The position numbers were made by a program, and so were the translations under genes. From Lichina pygmaea (Eukaryota; Ascomycota; Lichinomycetes; Lichinales; Lichinaceae), in contig OY730171.1 in NCBI GenBank assembly GCA_963422465.1, positions 2,480,001 to 2,544,000 of the forward strand: DNA of 64,000 bases, written 5' to 3'. This document shows positions 8,868 to 19,439 of the stretch, in pieces. Position 1 is the first letter of the stretch. Every line of letters begins with the position of its first letter. The notes beneath the pieces were generated by a model. The model did not search any database and had not been told where the DNA came from. It worked only from the letters and a program-made list of their open reading frames with translations.

Positions 8868-11064
8868 ATGCTATCGCGTCGACGGCCAGGAGGCGTCTGG
8901 GCCGGCGCCGTCGCGCTACTATCGTCAGCGGCCGTTGTCCAGGCAAAGACGGTCGTCTACGACTTCAACGTGACTTGGCTGACAGCCGATCCCACCGGGC
9001 GGTCCGAGAGACCCGTGATTGGCATCAATGGCCAGTGGCCCCTTCCGACCATCGAGTGCAGCGTCGGCGACGCACTGGTCGTCAATGTCCACAACCAACT
9101 GGGCAACCAGAGCACGAGCATACATTTCCATGGCATGTTTCAGAACGGGACCTCCCACATGGACGGAGCCGTTGGGGTGACGCAGTGTCCCATCCCACCA
9201 GGATCGTCGATGAAGTACAATTTCACGGTGAGGTTGAGAGCTGCTGCTCCAGGCCCCGAGGACGACAACGATGCTGCACAGACAAACCCCACCAGAGCAC
9301 TTGGAGCCTGTCGTCTGACGCGTCGATAGGCGAATCAACCCGGGACGTATTGGTATCATTCCCACGTTCGGGGCCAGTACTCGGACGGCCTCCGCGGCGC
9401 TTTCGTCGTCCACGATCCGGATTCTCCCTACAAGGACGACTACGACGCGGAGCTGGTTCTCACGGTGTCGGACTGGTACAACGAGCAGATGACGCCTCTG
9501 ATCGCAAGGTTCTTGCACGTCACCAATCCGACGGGCGCCGAGCCGGTGCCGGACGCCGCCCTCCTCAACGACACCCAGAACCTGAAAGTGGCGGTCGAGC
9601 CTGGAAAGACGTACCTGTTCCGGATCATCAACGTCGGCGCTCTTGCGTCTCAGTACGTGTGGTTCGAAGGCCACACGATGAAGGTCGTCGAGGTGGACGG
9701 CGTCTACACCGACGCCGCCGACGCCGACATGATCTACCTCACGCCAGCGCAAAGATACGGCGTGCTCGTGACCGCCAAGGACAGCGCCGACGCGAACTTT
9801 GCGTTCGTCGGGAGCATGGATCAGGTTCGCACGTCGCGTCTGCCTCGGAGCTCCGGTCTAACGCCGTCGTAGGACATGTTCGACCAAGTTCCGCCGGGCC
9901 TCGACCCCAACGTGACGGGCTGGCTGGCATACGACGAACAGAAGGAGTTTCCAACCGCGGCCTTGATCGACGAGTTTGCGCCGTTTGATGACTTTGCGCT
10001 GGTGCCGGTGGACAAGGAGGAGATCCACGAGCATGTCGACTTTTCGGTGACGCTGGACATGAAGATGGACAACCTCGGGGATGGGATAAACTAGTAGGTC
10101 GGAAGGCCCTGCTCCTGCCGCGCGGAAAATTGACCGTGGATCCAGCGCCTTCTTCAACGACATCACCTACCTGCGACCCAAGGTCCCGACGCTCTACTCG
10201 GCCCTCACGACCGGGTCCAGTGCGGCCGACCCGGCCATCTACGGCGTCAACACGCATCCGTACGTGCTGAAGAAGGGCGACGTCGTCGAGATCATCCTCA
10301 ACAACGACGACCCGGGAAAGCATCCGTTCCATCTCCACGGCCACGACTTCCAGACCGTCGTGCGCTCGGAGGAGGAGGTCGGGGCCTTTGACGCCGCCAA
10401 CATCTCGGCGCCGATGCCGCGAACGCCGATGCGTCGGGACACGCTGCTGGTGCGGCCCAACGGCCACTTTGCGATACGGTTCAGGGCCGACAATCCAGAT
10501 AAGCGACACCCGACCCTGCACCGTCGCAGATCTCGCTGACCGTCCCCCTTGGCTGCACGCGTCTGGCTGTTCCACTGCCACGTCGAGTGGCACATGGTGT
10601 CCGGTCTCGCCATGACGCTCATCGAGGCGCCCGAGGACATGCCACTGACGCACAACATCCCGGACGATCATCTGCGGCTGTGCGAACGGCAGGGGATCGC
10701 GACGGCCGGCAACGCCGTGGGCAACCAAGACGATCTCTTCGACCTGACGGGCGCCAACGTATCGCCGCCGCCTCTCCCTGCAGGGTCAGTTCGAACGGGG
10801 AGCAAGAGCGTCCTTCGGACACGACCGACTAACGGCGCCGTCGTCGTAGATTCACACCCCGCGGCATCGTCGCCCTTACCTTCAGCATCCTCAGCGCGCT
10901 CATCGGCGTCGTCGTCGTTTCCTGGTCAGTCTCGTCACGGTCCCACTTATCTCGGAAGGGAGAGCTGCAGCGCTGACACATGACGCTGCTGCTGCAGGTA
11001 TGGCATGGCCGAGATCAAGACAGCGGGCGGAGCTGGCACGCTCGGTTCAAAAGCTTCAAGCTGA
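8868..11064 (+). CDS. FET3: Multicopper ferroxidase of the FET3 type
   Basis: Oxidises Fe(II) to Fe(III) at the cell surface and hands it to FTR1. Seven exons fit: 8868-9227, 9330-9824, 9873-10093, 10146-10498, 10559-10784, 10850-10924 and 10998-11064, giving 598 residues in perfect phase. A signal peptide ends near AAVVQA. Copper ligands are visible in [27 protein letters not shown] and [12 protein letters not shown]; the type-1 axial position is Leu, as in FET3. Iron-oxidation-type residues are suggested by SDWYNEQ and MDQDMFDQVP. The last two exons encode one transmembrane helix ([21 protein letters not shown]) and a short cytosolic tail, as expected for FET3 rather than a secreted laccase. 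The fourth intron can be joined only as AT-AC (see separate entry); all others are GT-AG. Two iron-type GATA sites lie upstream. Confidence 0.92.
10499..10558 (+). other. Apparent AT-AC intron in FET3
   Basis: Conserved sequence runs to FRADNP before position 10498 and resumes as VWLFHCH after 10559. Removing exactly 10499-10558 (begins ATAAGC, ends CTGCAC) joins a split Gly codon and yields DNPGVWLFHCH, the family consensus. No GT-AG pair restores it. Length is 60 nt, normal for this locus, and a CTGAC branch-point candidate lies at 10536-10540. The donor resembles GTAAGC with G changed to A, not the U12 ATATCC form, so it would be a U2-type AT-AC intron. Confidence 0.65.
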
Positions 11065-13715
11065 TGTACTGGAAAACCTTCCTTCGGATGGCACAGCAGT
11101 AGCCGCAGAGATTCTTTTCACCGAATGCCGTCTTCCGCGAAAAGTTCTCCACTCCATATCCTCCACCGCACGTCCAGTCAACGCAACCGTATCAGCCAGT
11201 CCGTCGCCTCTCATGTGGACATCTCTCAGCGTCAACTCTCCGTCGTTGTTTGATCTTTCTCCTTCGGACAAGTACTGGCATCGCAGCTACGAACCCCCAG
11301 CGGTGCCGTCACGTACGGCAGCACTACTCTTACTCCTACGGCTTCTACCACTGCCCCTACTACCAGCACATCTCTCTCGTTGCTCCCTCTCTCTTGTAGT
11401 CTATGATTGACAAGTCGCCGTCGAGGTGACCACAGCACTGTAGTCTCATATCGCGCACGTGATCAGCGTATTTGACCAGCAACCCCTCCCCCTACTCCTC
11501 CCACTCCCCCAACCCCTTTTCCATGATGTCGTCTCGCCTCGACTCGTCAGGGGGGTAGATGATGCTGCTCTCTGTATTGCAGAGAGTATACGATCATCTT
11601 ACGGTAGCTCTAGCTATGGGGTAGGACTACGAAGGAGATCTTGGTTCGAGATGTACGGGGCGTTATTAGGTAGTTGGAGCGGCTGCAACGGTGGGGTCTC
11701 TACTAAATTACAGCTTGACTTAGTAAGCCAGCGTAGTCAGCAGGGCCCACTGTACCCTGTCGTATGGTATTGTATTGAAGTCCTACGTACGGAAGTACGT
11801 ACTGTACATACTCTTACCCCATCCTAAAGCTAGATTACGGAGTTACACTGGGAGAACTGTACCTCCGTACTTCCGTACTTGTAAAGTGGCAAGGAAACCT
11901 CTGCGTCATGTGACGCTAGGGCAAAACCCTCCTCTGCAGCATCCTCTGTTCTAAGTGCTGAAATCATGACTTGATAGGTACTGTGTCACCCCACCTAACT
12001 GACTGGCATCGACAGTGCTGGGGTTGTGTTGGGCAAGAAGGGGAAGAAGAGACTATGTAACGTACATGTGTACCGGCAGAGCTATCAACTGCCTCATGAG
12101 ATCAAATTCCAGTGGCTAAGCTATAGCGACTGATTGAATCAATGCTTAGTTGAGTCAAGGTGATCATCTGAGCAGGGGGTGGATATACTACTACTTTCTG
12201 GGGGAGCTGTCATATCCCCAGCGAGGTCCTTCTTTTGGCTTAGTCATGCCGTTCAGTACGAGGTACATACGTACGTATGTACATGGGTACGGAAGTACAG
12301 TACGTATTACCAGCATGCGGTCGAGATCCAACTCGAGCGCTTGGCCCTTGATCAAATTCAACATCAATGTGTTTTTGATCCGATGAGGCAACAGTCAATG
12401 CAGATGGCTCTGTTTCCTCGGCGGTCAATCTTAGCGGCGTCTCGCTTGATAAAAGCCTCGTAGCGCCTGTAGAGTGTAACTCCCAGCGCACGTCCGATGC
12501 GACATCGGTGTGCCACAGCGTCGTTCTCCGGTAAGAAATTGGAACTGCGTGGCACCATGGCTCCAAAAGGAGGGCACTGAAAGGTGGATCCAGACAAGCA
12601 ACCGGAAACAAAGCGTGTCATAGCAATCGCCACCCAGAGTGGCGACAGAAACGCAGAGGATCATGCTTCCATCTTCGTGGAAGCGCACAGAGTGCGGTGG
12701 GCCAAGGTGACTCTGTAGAGCTGCAGCGGTGAGTTGGTCTTTGGCTATTGGCGAAGGCGTGTTTGCTGGAAGCTCAGATCCCGATGATCGGAGCTGCAGC
12801 AGGCTTGAGGGCTGCCGCTGTGTCACCAACCCAGAAATCTCGTCGATCAGAGTCGACAAAAACGGAGCCCTACGGTGCCGTACAGACGTACAAAGTATTA
12901 CGAGTACCAACACGAAGAGGCTGCAGGATGTGCGCAGCAGCTCTCACGGTGGTCATGGCAGTGACAAGACCCAGTGGACACTTCGCCGAGGAGACGGTCT
13001 GTTCAAGCCAAGCTCGAGCGCCGGCTATGCAGCAGGTGCTGTGGTCGACTCGACTGTCAGCGGATTGCGGCTTTTGGCGCAGATAGGTACGGAGCTATCG
13101 TGACTGCGAAAGTTTGCACCAGCTGCAACTAGCGAAGGTAGCGTGCGTTCCGCAACAGCAACTTCGTTCAGAATCGCACATACTGTAAATATCTTCATCC
13201 ACCATCATCGTCATCGTCATCGGCGTCGCCGCCGTTCTTGGGTCGTGCTCGATCCTGTCGCCTTCTCCTCGGCTCGCTTGGCCACCCAGCTGATCCGTTC
13301 CTCCTCGACCTCTTCAGACCGCACGCCCTCGTCCGTCTTCGAGATCGGAGAAAAGTTTCCACCCTTCAGCCCACCACGGCCCGGCAGGCCACCGCCCCGC
13401 CGTCCCCCCAAGTCGTGCACGGGCGAGCCCGTCGGCATATCCTCAACGACCTCCCACCGCCATTGGTCTGAGTGCTCGGTCTTCGAAGACCGGCTCTCCC
13501 TCTCCGTTTTGTTCCCACAAATCCCCGAGCGGCCGTTCTCTCCGACTCAGCTGCCGCATAGCGTGTCCTTCGGCCCCCTTCCTCTCCCGGGGGAAGAATC
13601 GGGGCGACTCTGCCAGCTCAGCTTCGAGGCGGATCCGTTCCGGCCTCCGTAACGAGCGTCTGGGAGCTTCTTCGGACAACCTCTCTCTCGACGTCGACGG
13701 CCCCTCGGCCGGGTT
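11065..13715. other. Gene-poor interval between FET3 and ODC
   Basis: Nothing recognisable. 11780-11880 and 12260-12310 are dense in GTAC palindromes and contain three copies of GTACGGAAGTAC or its complement (11787, 11867, 12287). 12400-13100 has long open frames on both strands with no family I recognise; an old broken gene is possible. 13140-13715 is probably the promoter and long leader of ODC, rich in CTCC and CATCGT repeats; fungal ODC leaders often carry upstream reading frames, but I cannot confirm one. Confidence 0.4.
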
Positions 13716-15219
13716 ATGGCCCCATCTGCCATCGACGTTGACGGACCACAAGCAACATTTCAGGCTCACGAGCCGAATGCCAACGCCGCGACCAAGGGCG
13801 CCGGCGGAGCTCCGCACCTTGCGCGCGGCGCCAACGACCGCCTCGCCTCGAAGCTGGTCGGTGAGGCTCTCGGACGACGCGTCGATGGCGTCGACCACGA
13901 CGTCTGCGATCCCGGCGACGAGGATCCCTTCTTCGTCGCCGACGTCGGCGAGGTGTATCGGCAGCACCTGCGCTGGAAGCTGAAGCTGCCGCGGGTCAGG
14001 CCGTTCTACGGTACGGACCCCCGTTGCCCCTCCCAGGCCCCCTCCGAGGAGGCGAGGGGGGGGGTGCAAGAACGGTCTTGGCTGACCCGGCTCCGCAGCG
14101 GTCAAATGCAACCCGGATCCGCAGGTGCTGCGTCTGCTCGCCGAGCTCGGGACCGGCTTCGACTGTGCGTCCAAGCAGGAGATCCAGCAGGCGCTCGACA
14201 CGGGCGTGGACCCGTCCAGGATCCTCTACGCCCAGCCGTGCAAGACCAACTCGTACGTCCGGTACGCGGCGCAGCGAGGGGTCAAGCAGATGACCTTCGA
14301 CAACGCCGAGGAGCTGTACAAGATCGAGCGACACTTCCCCGCCGCCGAGCTCTACCTCCGCATCCAGACGGACGACTCGTCCAGCCTCTGCCGGCTCAGC
14401 CTCAAGTTCGGCGCCTCGCTGCGCGACACCGAGGCGCTGCTGAAGCTGGCGAGGCAGCTCCGTCTCGACGTCGTCGGCGTCAGCTTCCACGTCGGCTCCG
14501 GCGCCACCGATCCCCACGCCTTTGTGAGTGCGATCCGGGACGCCCGTCTCGTCTTCGACCGGGCGCATGAGCTGGGCTACAGCCTGCGCACGCTCGACAT
14601 CGGAGGTGGCTTCGGCCACGACACGTTCGACCTCATGGCCGCCGTCATCGGCCCGACCCTGGACGACTGCTTCCCGCAGCACGTCCAGGTCATCGGCGAG
14701 CCGGGCAGGTACTACGTCTCCCACGCCTTCCGGCTCGCCTGCCACGTCATCGCCCGCCGCACGCTGGAGGATCCGGCCAGCGGCGAGCAGTCGTACATGC
14801 TCTACGTCAACGACGGCGTCTACGGCAACTTCTCCAGCATCATGTTCGATCACCAGCAGCCCGTGCCCCGCATCCTCCGCTGCCGCGGCCGCTTCATGTA
14901 CGGCGTCGCCGTGCCCGAACGAGACGGCGGAGAGCGCACGCCGTACTCGGTCTGGGGTCCGACGTGCGACGGCATCGACTGCATCGCGGCGACCTGCACC
15001 CTGCCGGCCGTGCTCGACGTCGGGGACTGGCTGTACTTTGAGGACATGGGAGGTGAGGTTGCCCCTCTTCGGGCCCGACCGAACGACAGCTGCTCACCGG
15101 GTCTCCGTCCAGCCTACACCATGTGCTCCGCCACGCGCTTCAACGGCTTCACCGACGCCCACGACGTCATCTACGTCTCGAGCGAACCGGGCGCATCGGC
15201 TCTGCTCGGCATGGACTGA
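13716..15219 (+). CDS. SPE1: Ornithine decarboxylase
   Basis: PLP-dependent cytosolic enzyme that converts ornithine to putrescine, the first step of polyamine synthesis. Exons 13716-14010, 14099-15052 and 15113-15219 join in phase to about 451 residues. The PLP lysine lies in PFYAVKCNPD, created by the first splice. Further family marks are DCASKQEIQ, PCKTNSYVRYA, FHVGSGATD, the phosphate-binding DIGGGFGHD, VIGEPGRYYV, and the catalytic Cys in WGPTCDGID. The third exon starts AYTMCSATRFNGF, the family's usual last block. The N-terminal 60 residues are variable, as in other fungi. Fungal ODC is controlled by antizyme and polyamines; an antizyme gene is not in this window. Confidence 0.95.
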
Positions 15220-15497
15220 CCGAGACGGCGTCGGATCGACCGCCACATAATCCTTAATGGCTCGTTCTCTCCATGCCATTTACATATGCCCTCCTATTTC
15301 AGTTGTTCTGCTACCTACTGTTTGACTTGCGACCAAAAAAAAGCGACGCTAGAACGAGGCGGATATCTCCCCTCGAAGGCCGCCTCTTCCTTTTCGGGGG
15401 GCCATCTCTTTCTTTTTCAGAGGCCGCCTCTTTCTTTTTGTGAGGGCAACCTCGTCACGTCCTTTGCATCGATACAATAGCGTCGCGTCATGGAAGA

Positions 15498-15539
<42 letters not shown>

Positions 15540-16102
15540 TAGCGTACGGTATGCTTCGATCCGTCCATCCAACTGCAACTGCCATTTCAAAGACACAAGC
15601 AAAAAGGCAACAAGGGAGGGAGGAAGGAAGCAACCCACCATAGACTCGTTTATCATGACGATGATGATGACAATAGAAAAGAAAAAAAGTCTGTCTTCTG
15701 TCACGATGTGTCTCTCGCCGTCTGTGCTCTTGACCGAAACGGTGACCGGAATAGTGTCTGGAACAGTGTCTGGAACAGTGACCGAAGCACCGACTGAGAT
15801 AGGAACCGAGACGATGACGTGACCAGCTAATTAGTTCTGGGCTACAGCGTATTCCTTCTGCTTGTGGAGTCTGTGGTCTGTTGAGGCTGCTTGACCTGTC
15901 GAGGCTGTTAAGCCTTGTATGCACAGTACCTTGGGGCTTTCGTATCCCAGAGGAAGGAGATGCCGAGATGTCAGCCAGGGACAACAAGAGACATTATCTC
16001 TCCTCTCCTCTCCTCCGTCCGACACCGCCCCACTTCCCCTCCTACCATCAAAAAGACAGTCGAGAAGGAAGGAAGGAAGGAAGGAAACAAGAAAAGAAAA
16101 AA
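15220..16102. other. Convergent 3' interval between ODC and the CorA-like gene
   Basis: No gene. Contains the 3' ends of two convergent genes, a (CAGC)n array at 15498-15539, a GGAACAGTGTCT-type tandem near 15750-15785 and a (GGAA)n tract near 16064-16085. Confidence 0.5.
15498..15539. repeat. Tetranucleotide array (CAGC)n
   Basis: Ten perfect or nearly perfect CAGC units. Open frames over it are repeat artefacts encoding QPAS-type repeats. Confidence 0.85.
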
Positions 16103-18893
16103 TCACCGAGGAATCATCTTGACGCCCTTGGACGCCATTCTCGACGAAAGAGAGCCCGTCGGGTCTCGTCTTCTGCCGAGGTCGAGCATCTCCTCTTGTT
16201 CGGCGTTCTGGCTCGGTCGCCGGCCGTCGTTGGGCTCTGATGGACGAGGCGCCGTGGAACGAAAAGGAGGACGAGATGCTAGAGAAGAACGGGGAGGAGG
16301 AAGAGTTGGAGAAAAAGGAGACAGGGGAGGAGGAAGAGAGGTAGGAAGAGAAGCGGGAGCTTGGGGACGCGCGGAGGAGGAGGAGGAGGACGAGCGGGGT
16401 GAGATTGGCACGGCGGCCACTTTGTCGCTGTCACTACCATGTGCATCCGGCCGGTGCCGTCCCGTCCATGGCACCGAGAGAGCCGCAAACGGTGCTGTGA
16501 GCCAGTTCCAGAGATCACGGCGACGGAAGACGCGGCGGAGCCAGCTCCCGTCGCTGCTGACAGTGCCGTTGTCGGCCGCTTCGGGTGCCCCGGCAGCGAA
16601 CGGAGTCTGCGGACGGAGCGCTTGGTCGTAGTAGAGGTTCTCTGTCGCCGGGGGTTGCACCTGTCGTCGTCGTCGTCGTACGCTGTCGCGAAAGAAGAAC
16701 AGGATGGATGCCAGGAACGACCGTCCCTGCGGATCGAGCACGAGCACGAGCAGATACGTCGGGACACAGATGGTCGGGAAAGCGATGGCGAGCTTTGTCA
16801 CCGAGGCTGATTCGGGGAGGTGCGTCATGCCGAAGATGGACTGCGTGCGAGCCGGCTTAGGTTCAGAGCGGATTACGGGGGTGCGACGGCCAGAGCGCTG
16901 CATTGCTTGTTGCTCACCGTGACGAACATCATGGGGATGAAGATGATGGATATCTACGACGAGATTGGTGAGTAGGCCACCTGCCCACGCATGAAGCACG
17001 CTGGGAATCGCACCAGCGTCAAAAGACGAATGTTCTCGCTCTGCGACCGGGCCAGGCGACTTTCGATCACCTGAGACGCGCTAAACAGCTGTCACCGGTT
17101 CAGCGAGAGCACCCCCAGCCGTCTAGGGCCAAGAGCAAGCCGCTCGACCAGCAACGAGACACTCACGCCGTCGCGGGAAGCGACCAGTTCATCCTCCCTC
17201 TTGCGATTCAGCTCGAGAATGTCCTGCAGCTCGAGCATCTTCTCGTCGATCCGGTTCGCGATCTGCAGGACGCGGGTCTGATACCTGCGATCCGAACCCC
17301 TGTCCGCACCGGAGCCAGAAGGCAGCGGGAGGTGTCGGATCCAAGCGACGCCGCCGTCGATCGTGCGTTTCCGGTAGGTGCGCCACTCGCGCATGATGGA
17401 CTTGATGCTCTCGTTGACGGCGCGCGACGCCTGAAATGCCCAGAAGTACTTCTTGGACAGCGTGAAAGAATCGTCCTCGAACAGCAGTCGGTTCCGCGTC
17501 TGCTCGCTGAAGAGAAAGTCGCTCTGTCGTGGGTCGTCAGGGGGTCTGGAAGAGCACATGCCACGGCAACACCAAACGAGGCATCACCATCGGACTTTTG
17601 CAGACCCGGCATGGCTGCATCGGCAGAACTTACAGGAGGCATGGCGGCCGAGCCAATCTTGTCCGACGCTTCGCCCAAGCCCTCACACGCGTCGTCAATC
17701 TCCATCTCCAAGGCGGACAGAAAGGCCTCGTGGCCGTTCAGGCACCGCTCCTGCAGAGGCCTGATGGACATGTTCGGCGTCGACAGGACGAGCACGAGCC
17801 ACGGCGGAGCGGAGCGCGACGCCCTGACCGGCTCGCAGAAGGTGAGGGCCACGAGGATGCGCTTGCGACAGATCATAAAGTCCGAGTCCTCCTCGAAGAT
17901 CGGCCCTCTCTCGATCCAAGGGAAGGAACGATCGTAACCCCACTTGCGCGACGTCAGCTTGAACGTCTGGATGTGGAAGCGCCAAACGGCCTTTCGGCCG
18001 TCCTCGTAGCTCGACGGGGACATGGCGCCCTAAGATAGGCCGTCAGAAGCGTCTTCCGGTTCTTGCTAGACACCCCAGTGGTGACACGTACCATCGTCTC
18101 GCTGTACAGGAAGCCCAGGAAGATTTGGTCCATGTCGAAGCGCCTCCGCAATGCTATGGCGAGAGACAGGACCACCTGCGGAGACAAGGATCGCACTTTG
18201 CTGCAGGGCTAGTCGATCAACACTTGTTCTTCGCACGAATGCCACACCTAAAGACCTTACATGAGGCGTCCGCTCGATGTCAACTTCCGCGACGGGTCTG
18301 CTTCCGCCTCTGCAGAGACGGGCCGAGTTTTCTACCTTCGATGAGCAAAGAACGGGGGGCCAGTCTTGGCGTGGCGTCCTCACTCTGATGTACTCCCAAA
18401 AGGCCTCGTCGCTCGCGGCGGCCTGCAGACCGCAGCAGACATACCCGCGCTCGTCAAAGTCGCTGATCATGTTCAGACTGTTGAACTTGCGTCCGGTGTT
18501 CCATTCGGTCGGGAAGATGGCGTCTCGGACCACCATCTCCGTCGGCAACATCGAGCGCAACAGCTTGTCGGCCCAGGGCCGGTTCCGGTGCGCCTCCAGG
18601 CGTCTGTGCAGCTCGTCCGCAGGGTACTCCTCGTCCGGAAACTCGGCGCTCCCGGACGGGAGAATCTCTCCTTGAAAGGAAACAAGATTGTCCAGCGGGC
18701 CACTCGCGCTGGAACCTCGTCTCGGCGGGGTCTCGCCATGCCCGTCGACTGCTGCCGAGTCCTTTTCTGCGCTTGTTGCGGACAGCAGTTGGCCGATGGT
18801 CTCCCGCAAGCCTTCCAGCGTCTCTGCGTAGGCCGCGGCGTTGCAGTTCAGGCGCTCGGTCAGCTCCAAGACCGTACCTTGTTCCTCGATCAT
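16103..18893 (-). CDS. CorA-like Mg2+ transporter family protein with GMT motif
   Basis: Seven exons fit in phase (18893-18384, 18175-18092, 18029-17634, 17523-17167, 17088-17014, 16953-16918, 16840-16103), giving 731 residues. The C-terminal part shows the CorA plan: a long helix with QTRVLQIANRIDEK and QVIESRLARSQSENIRLLTL, a first membrane helix ISIIFIPMMFVT, the pore-loop motif as FGMT in place of the canonical GMN, and a second helix VTKLAIAFPTICVPTYLLVL. A Ser/Pro-rich cytosolic tail follows. Fungal relatives with large N-terminal domains are common and of untested ion specificity. The exon 16953-16918 is only 36 nt and encodes most of the first helix. The 208-nt intron at 18176-18383 is longer than the others and may hide a further exon. 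The start at 18893 is the first ATG in frame; an upstream exon is possible. Confidence 0.75.
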
Positions 18894-19439
18894 GACGTTG
18901 GATGCAGCGGTCCGGCGGCGCCGTAGACCTCTATAGGGGCTTCCAATATCGATCCAGTGGGGGTCCGTCACGGACGTGGCTTGGGCTCGATTCCACTGCA
19001 CCAAAGACACATGTCGTCGTCGATTGAGCGCAAGCCAAGTTCAAAGACCGCCGACATCCAGGCCTGCCAAAAAAGTGTCGTAGCCTCAATCGTCGGGTGG
19101 AGCTACACGACCCGCCGCCACAAGGACTGCTAGATGGAGTCCCGTCCATTGCTGCCTCGTGCGCTCGACGCCGAAGCAATGACTTTGCGGCTGAGTTGCA
19201 CCGCGGCTGAAACGCGTGTCGAAGAAGCAATATGCGACCATGGCAGACTAGCGCCCCTCCGGGACTAGCAAGCACGCTTGTGGGACATGCATGACGTTGG
19301 TCGTAGCTTGCCCCTGATCACTCATCACTTTGGCCCATCCCCGCTAGGCAGGCACAGCTCCAAGGTCCGCTGATGATTTAGGATCACATGACATTTCCAC
19401 GGGGAAGATGGTGACAGGCCGAGGCTCCCAGCCAGTTCC
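18894..19439. other. Interval between CorA-like gene and folate gene
   Basis: The 5' flank of the CorA-like gene and the 3' flank of FOL1. No gene is visible; 18894-19010 stays open in frame with the CorA-like gene but has no ATG. Confidence 0.4.

Noticed and set aside
8843-9988. 381-codon frame overlapping FET3
   Set aside because: Shadow in another frame of the GC-rich FET3 exons; Arg/Pro-rich, no motifs.
10499-10558. U12-type AT-AC intron
   Set aside because: The donor ATAAGC lacks the ATATCCTT consensus and there is no TCCTTAAC branch site; a U2-type is more likely.
13143-13652. 170-codon frame upstream of ODC as a separate gene
   Set aside because: Ser/Arg/Pro-rich, no motifs, and lies in the probable long ODC leader.
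18066-18383. Reading straight through the CorA-like second intron
   Set aside because: The read-through peptide has no family match, while a splice at 18383/18176 restores phase; an internal exon could not be fitted without a stop.
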